NCBI GenBank assembly: GCA_907164885.2
Contig: OU015501.1
Location: 62,788,193-62,852,192 of the forward strand
Reading direction: 5' to 3'
Origin: Dolomedes plantarius
Taxonomy: Eukaryota > Arthropoda > Arachnida > Araneae > Dolomedidae
DNA: 64,000 nucleotides
Below the pieces are notes generated by a model. That model did no database searches. It was not told the origin of the DNA and worked only from the letters and a program-made list of their open reading frames with translations. Position 1 is the first letter of the stretch; each line of letters starts with the position of its first letter. The position numbers were made by a program, and so were the translations under genes. Below, in pieces: positions 57,204-64,000 of this stretch.

Positions 57204-58105
57204 TTCTAGGTCACACATCTGTTCTTCGATCTGCATTTTACCCGTCACGCACAATATCTTAGAAGGAAAACCTGCGCATGTTTCAGCTCCAGAAGGCTTC
57301 GTTCCTTGTCCCTGGACACCTCCTTTTCATGGGCTGTCTTCATTCTATATACTCATTCCTAAAGTTTATTAAAATTTTCTGTCTTTTTCATCCTTTCGGT
57401 GTCATATCTAAGGCTTAGGTTTCTAAGAATTGTGACTGTAAACAGAAGGCAATACATCCCACATGTATATAAACTGCTATTCTTTATACGCCTGTTATCT
57501 CTCGTGATAGAACATGAAACTGATTATAAAACTTTATGACCTATGCATAAGGTTTGCAAGAGTAGTTTCCGTAAAGAACACTGAAAAAAAAAACCCGATG
57601 CGTAACTAAAATATGGGCAATATACTTCACAAATTCCTTTAAGTTTCTACTCATTGCGTGATTGTTCTATTTTTTTAATGGAAGCTGAGCAACAAATTAA
57701 AAATTTTTATAACATATATTTTTACTGTTTAATGTATTAACTTTCATAATTCGCACAGAATACCATATTCATATCTTTACATTAATTATAGTATTTGTAC
57801 TGGATTTGACTATATTCCAAATAAAAAGTGAATTTCGCTGATGTACTCTTCTTTTGAAGTTATGTTAGTTCCTTTTCTTGAAGCAGTACATCAGCTGACC
57901 TCAGAGGTCTCCAGTCCAGTGTTAGGTTATGGCAAATTTTCTCTCAGTATATTTTTATCCACATTTCAGTAAATGTATTTTTATAAATTCTGTATTTTGC
58001 ACTTGAAGTTTTTTTTTCTATTTCTAGCAGTTGCACTTGATATACATCATTCGCCAGAGTGATATTGCCCAGTGCAAACACACAAGGAGAAACAACAAAC
58101 TAATA
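57204..58105. other. No recognised feature
   Basis: AT-rich sequence without motifs. Confidence 0.5.
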
Positions 58106-58176
58106 ACAGAAAAACAGAAACATTAAACAATGAACAAACAAACATAACCATAACAAAAGTCAATCAGTCTGTAAGG
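58106..58176 (+). repeat. 71-bp direct repeat, left copy
   Basis: Identical to 58836-58906 except one base (CAATCAGT against CAATAAGT). The copies bracket a 659-bp segment. Confidence 0.95.
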
Positions 58177-58270
58177 TCTGTAGCTGTCCTCTAGAACTTC
58201 CCAGTATCTATCATAACTACCTCCGGTGACTGCTGGTCATACCCCAAGATGCTCAGCGTCCATCACACAT

Positions 58271-58449
58271 TAGCGCCCTTTACACGTACGTTTTTTCCCG
58301 CGTGAAACCACGATCCCGCGCGATTGAGTGCATGTGTGAAGATGTCGGAGAGGAAGGGAAAGCTGCTTTGGAGCGTACTGCAAGTTTTCCCGCGCGCAAT
58401 CCCGTACGCTCCAAGCACTCGTGAAAGAACGCACGTGTAAAGGGCGCTA
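58271..58449. mobile_element. GC-rich palindromic MITE, copy 2
   Basis: 179 bp with TAGCGCCCTTTACACGTACG at the left and (reverse complement) TAGCGCCCTTTACACGTGCG at the right. It aligns over its whole length with 38237-38415 with scattered differences. Confidence 0.9.
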
Positions 58450-58532
58450 ATCCCTGTTGCACAAGATACAGTTTGGGGTAGAGAATATTCCGAATCTGTG
58501 CAAGTAACCAGCAAGACAGTTGTGACCAGTTT

Positions 58533-58835
58533 CTAGTCTAAAGGCAGCAACAGCATGTTGTCTTGGAAACTCTGGGATCTTTTCAAGAGTCTCTCTCCAA
58601 GTTTTGTCACTATTCGTTCAGTTAGTTTAGTCTGATAGTTCTTATTCAAAGTAATTTTAATTATTTTATTTATTGAAGAGTAAGGGATCTCTCTTTTCGT
58701 ACATTGCAAAATACCCGTGCCTTTATTGGCCAGATCAGCCATCTGATTTCCATATATATCACAATGTGACGGTATCCATTTCAGTACAATATTGTATAGT
58801 GTACTTGAAGGTAGACGTTTAAATGAAGAGCGCGT
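58533..58835 (-). pseudogene. LINE RNase H-domain fragment
   Basis: On the minus strand a frame reads LKWIPSHCDIYGNQMADLANKG, the conserved C-terminal RNase H motif (W-x-PSH-x-x-x-x-GN-x-x-AD-x-LA) of several non-LTR retrotransposon clades. LGERLLKRSQSFQDN follows. Endonuclease and reverse transcriptase parts are absent. It ends near the right copy of the 71-bp repeat. Confidence 0.75.
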
Positions 58836-58906
58836 ACAGAAAAACAGAAACATTAAACAATGAACAAACAAACATAACCATAACAAAAGTCAATAAGTCT
58901 GTAAGG
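58836..58906 (+). repeat. 71-bp direct repeat, right copy
   Basis: Partner of 58106-58176. Confidence 0.95.
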
Positions 58907-59780
58907 CGTAATCTTCATGACTTCAGATATTTATGTAGCAAGTATTTTGCAAGGAATTAAATTATTATTGATGTCTATCGCTGCAAATTCAAATTTCTTT
59001 TCCGAGAAAGTTAGGTTAAATTAAAAAAAAAATTAAAATACACGCGCATTGTATTTAAAGATGTATTTTCAAATGCAGATAACAGAATTAAAAATATGCT
59101 TTTACTTATCCATGATTTAGAAAATATTGAGAGGGAAATCCCCCATAGCTACATTAGGACTGAAGACATCCGATGCCAACTGCTGTGCTTCTTTAAAACC
59201 ATTTAAATGGGCGGGCTTCTTTTATTTATCAGTGAAAACATGTGTTACTTTTTTTCTAATATCCCCATGAAAAACATGCTGAAAAATGTTGAATAGGAAG
59301 TATCGATGTCGTATGATAAAGAACTCACAAATTGTATCACAGCACAGCACGGAGCTTATTCTTTATATCTGAGTTGTTTACATGTATTCATCTCTCAGGA
59401 CGACACAATTATCTCTTTCTTCGGCTCTATTTTATTTTTTACTTATTTTATCTTCAGACTTTGAAAATATGCAAATATCCGCTTGCTACACGTGCGAGCA
59501 ACACATCCTTGATAACTCTTATCAATAAAGAGTAAATATCACCTTATGAAAAAGCTTCCCTTCTCTTAAAAAACTTTTAACTTGTTTTATTTTTCTTCAT
59601 TAAGATCAAAGGATGCTTTTCTACTGAAGTACACATAAGTATGATTAAAATGTTTTCAGATGATCAGAGCATGGAGGTTGAGAGACCGGGGTTTGACCCA
59701 AGTCCTGGCAGACGGTCGTTACAGTGGCGCCAACCTGTGGAGAGAACGGTTAAGGAGCGTCAGTAAAGCAAATGATAAAA
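58907..59780. other. No recognised gene; weak tRNA-like trace
   Basis: A B-box-like GGGGTTTGACCCAAG at ~59690 may mark an old SINE. Otherwise AT-rich. Confidence 0.45.
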
Positions 59781-59838
59781 ATTCCCGTTGATTAAAAAAA
59801 ACAGCATAGCAGAAAAATTGCTAAAATATATCGATATA

Positions 59839-61070
59839 CACTCAAGAGCCAAAACATTATGAACACCCCTACATTTTGCAATGAATTCGCCTGGATGACG
59901 TGGAAGGCACGTGATCAGGTGGAAGTGGTATTTAATTGCTGCCGGAGAGTCTGAAGAATCATTCTTTCACTTACTTCTGTGTGTGATGGGAAAGGCTGCG
60001 GATCTAAGCGACTTTGATAGAGGGCAGATTGTAATGGCTCGAAGGCTCGGACAGCCTTCAGCGAGCAAGTATTTCCGAAACTGCACGACTCGTGGGTTGT
60101 TCGCGACCTACAGTTGTTAGTACTTATGCAAAGTGGATGAATGACGGTGAAACCAGCAGTAGACGACATGGTATTGGACGTTCACACGCTATCAAAGAAA
60201 AAGGTCGTCGGAGACTGTCGCGCATGGTGAAGCAAAACCGGAGCCAGACAGTGGCTCAGCTGACAGCCCAATACAATGCAGGGCCAAGTAGAATAGTATC
60301 GCAGTACACTGTTCAGCGGACACTGTTGGACATGGGGCTACGCAGCAAACGTCCCACTCGTGTGCCTTTGCTGACCAAGCGTCATCGCCAACTGCGCCTG
60401 CGCTGGGCCCGGGAACATCGCGACTGGTCCATGGATCAGTGGGAAAGAGTTGCCTGGTCAGATGAATCACGGTTTGTCATTCATCACGCCGATGGCCGTG
60501 TCAGGATACGCCGTCTTCCAGGCGAACTGTTGCTCCCTCAATGTACAGTAGGTCATACACAGGCCGGTGGTGGCGGTATTATGCTTTGGGGGACGTTCTC
60601 TTGGGCGTCTCTGGGACCCGTGGTTGTGGTAGAGCAGACCATGAATGCTACAGGGTATCTGAACATCATTGCGGACCAGTTGCACCCTTATATGGCCTCT
60701 GTTTTTCCAGCTGGAAATGGAATGTTCCAACAGGACAACGCCCAGTGTCACAAGGCTAAAATTGTGTTGGAGTGGTTCCAGGAACATGATGCTGAATTCC
60801 AGTTAATGTCCTGGCCGCCTAACTCACCGGATCTCAGTCCGATAGAACACATTTGGGATGTCATGGGACGGCAGCTCAGAGTTCAAAGACCACCAATTCG
60901 CAATATCTCGGATTTGCGTGACCGTTGCTTAAACATCTGGTACAATCTGTCTCCGGCCATCTACCAAGGACTTGTGGCATCCATGCCAAGGCGGGTTGAA
61001 GCTGTGTTGCGCGCCAAAGGTGGGCCAACTCGTTATTGACAGGTGGTCATAATGTTTTGACTCTTCAGTG
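59839..61070 (+). mobile_element. Tc1/mariner element of DD36E spacing
   Basis: 1232 bp with ~30-bp TIRs CACTCAAGAGCCAAAACATT and (reverse complement) CACTGAAGAGTCAAAACATT, TA at 59837-59838 and 61071-61072. The transposase has 36 residues between the second Asp and the Glu, which matches the DD36E group named Incomer; assignment from spacing and size, not from a search. Confidence 0.9.
59986..61039 (+). pseudogene. DD36E transposase, one N-terminal frameshift
   Basis: ATG 59986 begins MGKAADLSDFDRGQIVMARR. The frame is lost within 60053-60070, where extra bases (CCTTCAGCGAGCAAGT region) separate it from ISETARLVGCSRPTVVSTYA, which continues to TGA 61037-61039 without a stop. Domains: paired-type helix-turn-helix (residues ~10-55), second helical domain (VSQYTVQRTLLDMGLRSKRP), DDE core with AWSDESRFVIHHADGRVRIR, GGGGIMLWGTFSW, QQDNAQCHKAK and NSPDLSPIEHIWD, C-terminal LVASMPRRVEAVLRAKGGPT. 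All three catalytic residues are present. The ATG at 60092 gives a 315-codon frame lacking the first helix-turn-helix. Confidence 0.92.
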
Positions 61071-61255
61071 TATTTGAAAAAAAAAGTTCGGAATGAAATC
61101 CAGTATGCTTGGACTTAAAGGAATAAAAAAGATTAATGGAAATTAAAAATTCACTTTGATTAAAAAAATCAACATTGTTGAAAAATTGCTAAAATATATA
61201 GATATATTTGTGAATAAAATCCAGTATGCTTGATCTTAAAGGAATAAAAAAGAGT

Positions 61256-61690
61256 TGTAAGGTATACATAAGATTCGATTCACAAGAATCGAACTTTTGA
61301 GTGAATGAATTAAAGAAGCTGCTTGAGATATGCTAATTTCGGCATACGCGCTTGGTATAAATACCAAGCAGCTTGATTAAGTTAAGAGGTTGTTAAAGTT
61401 GATAGATAAGCGAGAGGGAGCTACGAGGTAAGCAGCTCCAGGTGTTAACCGGCGCTTGTGCTTAGGGGGTCCAAAGTTTACGTGGCAGAACTGCTGGTTT
61501 GACTCTCTAGGTTGTGAGTATTGCAAAGTGTATTTTTATTGAATGCAAATATATATTCCGTACAAGTAGTACGTATGCTTATTGCTGTAAAAGCAAATTC
61601 TATATGTGCAACGAATTCAATAAACATTGCTTCATGTATAAACTGTGTTTGTATCAAATTCAAATAGAGTGCCCCTGAGTAAATTCTACA
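61256..61690 (+). repeat. 5' LTR of the Gypsy element
   Basis: 435 bp, TGTAAGGTATAC...AAATTCTACA. An inverted GATTCGATTCACAAGAATCGAAC lies near its start. Confidence 0.8.
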
Positions 61691-61691
61691 C

Positions 61692-61704
61692 TGGCGCCCG
61701 AAAG
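61692..61704 (+). promoter_or_regulatory. Primer binding site
   Basis: TGGCGCCCGAAAG, one base after the LTR end, the tRNA-Lys-type primer site common in retroviruses and Gypsy elements. Confidence 0.75.
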
Positions 61705-61845
61705 TTTATATATACCCTGGTTGTTCTCGTTACATTTATAACGAACAACATATATGAAGTTTGAACTTTATACTGTGGTATACTCTGATATTGATAAAAT
61801 TAAATTGTGAAAGTATCTTGTTATTATACTTATCTACTGTTGAAA

Positions 61846-63067
61846 ATGAGTGTTGTAGAACAAAACCCCGCTGGAAATTTTCCTCGTGTAAGTATGGTTC
61901 AGCAATTTGCGCCATTCGGAGCTACCTTCAATGGCGGCCCCTCAAGTCAATTTCTAAAGAAAATTGAGTATTACTTTCAGCAACAATGAACCCCAGAGGG
62001 GGAGAAACTTAAAATTGCTCTAGCTGCTTTAAGAGGTAGTGCATATCAGTGGTACACGTGTATGCAAAGCAGTAATCTGATTTTTGACTATTTGTCATTC
62101 AAGCAACAGTTTCTTAGTGTTTTTCCAAAGACCTTTAATCAAAGTCAAATAGAAGCGGAAATTTATTCGCTAAGGCAACGTGAAGGTCAGTCTGCGTTAG
62201 ATTTTGCTATGGAAAAGATTATAAAGTGTGAGGAATATATAGAAGAGGTGACGGAAGCGGTAATTTTAAAAATAGTTATCCAACGTTTGAATCCAAGTGT
62301 TCAAGAATTTTTGGACAGTCAAAATATTAAAAGCAAGGTTACCCTCCTTCAAGCTTTAGCTAAACATGACAATAGGCATTTCTTCGCTACCCCTTACCCT
62401 CACTCAGGTACGAGAAGTTTTATACCCCCCCCCCCGCCAAAATTTTTCGCGAGTTTCAAACCAACAGCGAAACCAGTATCGCGGGCGAAATAATAGAAGC
62501 TCACGGCGTTACAATGAAATTAGTGCACTTAAAGTAAATAATATGCAAGCACCTTACGTGCACTGGCAAGTTGTTTCACATGATATGGTTCAACCTGTTG
62601 AAACTGTGTGGTCAAATTTATTAACTTGTCCGAGCAGTAATCATTATTTTGAAAATAGTGAAAGTCGGGGTATTTTTGTGGCTTATAATGAAAGTGAGTC
62701 TAGCTGGAATAATGCGGTAATTCCAGTACAAATGTCTGAAAGTAGTGCCGATACTAATGCTAGTGGTTTAGAAAATAAACCATCGGGAACTTTTATTAAT
62801 GCTATACCTGATAGTTTAGATGATATTCACACATCTGTTAATGAAGGAAATTTAGTAAATGACGAAGTATGTGTTAAGGAAGTTAGTGAATACTTATTAG
62901 TTGACGACAATAAAAATTCTTTAAACAATATTAGGAACTCGCTAGGTAATGATGATATTATTTCAAGCTCCCAGCAGAATGGGGATTGTGTAGGCGAGGT
63001 TGATAATATGGTCTTAAATAAAGTACATGAAAACCAGACTGAGAATCAGGATGAAAAGTTGACATAG
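61846..63067 (+). pseudogene. Gypsy gag, one stop and one frameshift
   Basis: ATG 61846 (SVVEQNPAGNFPRV). TGA at 61987-61989 falls within YYFQQQ-stop-TPEGEKLKIAL, probably from CGA. The same frame continues through the capsid core ALRGSAYQWY, FDYLSFKQQFLSVFPKTFNQ, REGQSALDFAMEKI and LNPSVQEFLDSQN to 62493. At a run of 10 C (about 62426-62435) the reading shifts, and the +1 frame goes on (NQQRNQYRGRNNRSSRRYNE, then an acidic Ser/Asn-rich region) to TAG 63065-63067. No CCHC zinc knuckle is seen. Gag would form the particle. Slippage on the C run is more likely mutation than programmed shifting. Confidence 0.75.
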
Positions 63068-63897
63068 AGTTATACTGTAAGTAGTTCAGCTGATGTTTCG
63101 GAAGTTGTAGAAGTAGTTAGCATTAAAACGCACGAATACGGAAAGCTTAATCTTCCAGAACTGAAGCAGTATTAAAAAATTTAAATGATAACGATTCTGA
63201 TTTCGCAAGTTTCAAAGAGACTTTTTCGTCAAAAGAGGATAAAACTAAAGTTAAGGGGGATAAAAAACGTGAAAAAGCGCCTTCAGGTTCCAGCATTAAA
63301 ACTGCTAATACTTAAATAATTTAGGCGGTAAACAAGAAGTCGTATAAGCACAAATATGAAAAACAGAGTCAAGTTGTTGAAAAACATGAAACAAGCGGCG
63401 AACTAAATTGTAAACGTATCATAAATGGCGAGATAAAGCCAGTAACTGAACACATAGGTGCGGCGTATAAGTTTGAAAAAATAGAATCTGCATTAAAATC
63501 TAATACCGATACAAGCAAAAGTACGAAGAAAAGTAAAGTGTGTACTGCAAAACCTCCATCAAAGGATGAACGTGGCACACATAAGGTACACAAGGTTATC
63601 AAAAGGAAGAATTACAATTCTAAAGGTCCTTTGCATAAGTACAGGAAGCGGAAGATATCAGCCGCCCAGCAAGGTTGGCCTCCTCCCAAGAGACCTCCCG
63701 TCGCTCGTCAAGCCAGATCAGCACTTCAGGACCAAAGACCTGCTGCACGAAGGATGCCCACATGGTCTACGAATCCCTTTACTAGGACTGCGACCATCAA
63801 GAGAGATTCCACGAAATGGAGAGACTGGGGCAACGAAGTTGCTGCCTTTATGAACAAGTTTTGTATCAATTCTCTTATTCTAACTCCCACCCTTTAA
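63068..63897 (+). pseudogene. Lys-rich downstream region of the Gypsy element
   Basis: Short frames rich in Lys, Glu and Ser, ending in a 120-codon frame (to 63897) that contains GTHKVHKVIKRKNYNSKGPL, HKYRKRKISAAQQ and Arg-rich WPPPKRPPVARQAR. A very basic tail of this kind occurs at the end of some arthropod Gypsy polyproteins, which would mean that pol was deleted between gag and this tail. I cannot confirm that. The start at 63538 is GTG and not a true start. Confidence 0.4.
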
Positions 63898-64000
63898 TAA
63901 AATCGAATCAAATTGGTTTGAAGTTCCCCAGTGTATTTGCTGTGGAAAAAATTTTTGAGAGGAAAGGGGTCAGCCACTGAAAAAAAACGGCATACTGCTG

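Larger units (their letters stand above)
59783..61252. repeat. ~115-bp tandem duplication split by a Tc1 insertion
   Basis: Unit 1 (59783-59838 plus 61071-61130) and unit 2 (about 61148-61252) share TTGATTAAAAAAA, GAAAAATTGCTAAAATATAT, ATCCAGTATGCTTG and CTTAAAGGAATAAAAAAGA. Unit 2 has a single TA where unit 1 carries the Tc1 element. Confidence 0.88.
61256..64000 (+). mobile_element. Gypsy LTR retrotransposon, 5' part
   Basis: 5' LTR, PBS, gag and a long low-complexity downstream region. The element either continues past the window or is an internally deleted copy. No protease, RT or integrase motif is present before 64000. GAGAGGAAAGGGG at 63957-63969 resembles a polypurine tract, but the LTR start TGTAAGG is not seen after it. 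Confidence 0.75.

Noticed and set aside
60467..60787. 106-codon minus-strand frame
   Set aside because: Shadow of the DD36E transposase.
1..64000. CRISPR array, prophage or bacterial operons
   Set aside because: No spaced repeat array and no prokaryotic coding; the content is eukaryotic mobile DNA.

Overview
The window is eukaryotic, AT-rich, non-coding DNA built almost entirely from transposable elements. I found no gene I would assign to the host. The mix of elements suggests an arthropod genome, probably a chelicerate and possibly a spider: many Tc1/mariner copies, hAT MITEs with 8-bp target duplications, a piggyBac, Tigger/pogo-like elements, a copia and Gypsy fragments, tRNA-derived SINEs and long (TA)n/(CA)n tracts. 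That placement is inference; nothing in the window names the species. Spliced host exons too short or diverged to see by eye cannot be excluded, especially in 25.9-30.1 kb.

Layout. 1-2.3 kb: truncated Tc1 element, long TA tract, Tigger-like deletion derivative, unassigned repeat R1. 3.6-4.4 kb: possible solo LTR. 5.4-10.2 kb: several copies of a tRNA-derived SINE (family A), a duplicated ~300-bp segment, Helitron-like ends and a hAT MITE. 11.8-21.4 kb: a four-level nest. A hAT-type MITE was invaded by a 4.4-kb DNA element with ~350-bp inverted repeats that carries a broken gene for a conserved protein I cannot assign to a transposase class. A copia retrotransposon with identical LTRs then landed in its right inverted repeat, and another hAT MITE landed in the outer target duplication. 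22.3-24.0 kb: Tc1-like element with ~170-bp TIRs. 25.1-25.9 kb: Tigger-like element. 30-38.4 kb: hAT MITEs, second R1 copy, second Helitron-like copy, piggyBac derivative, GC-rich 179-bp MITE. 39.6-42.6 kb: two dead Tc1 elements. 42.7-46.8 kb: a 4.1-kb hAT with a decayed transposase and a nested Gypsy-type LTR. 47.9-50.5 kb: Tigger MITE, tRNA-like SINE B, a solo LTR. 50.6-53.9 kb: nearly intact Tc1 (one stop codon), Tigger-like element, decayed Tc1. 55-58.9 kb: SINEs, hAT MITE, second GC-rich MITE, LINE RNase H fragment. 59.8-64 kb: Tc1 of DD36E spacing inserted in one half of a tandem duplication, then the 5' LTR and gag of a Gypsy element.

How the parts work together: they do not form a pathway. 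Each transposase or polyprotein serves only its own element, and every one carries at least one disabling change. The youngest events by sequence are the copia insertion (LTRs identical by eye) and the Tc1 at 50.6 kb (one nonsense codon). Small MITEs with perfect 8-bp target duplications imply active hAT transposase elsewhere in the genome.

The item most worth follow-up is the nested element at 12443-21257: conserved protein, long inverted repeats, unknown transposition class.
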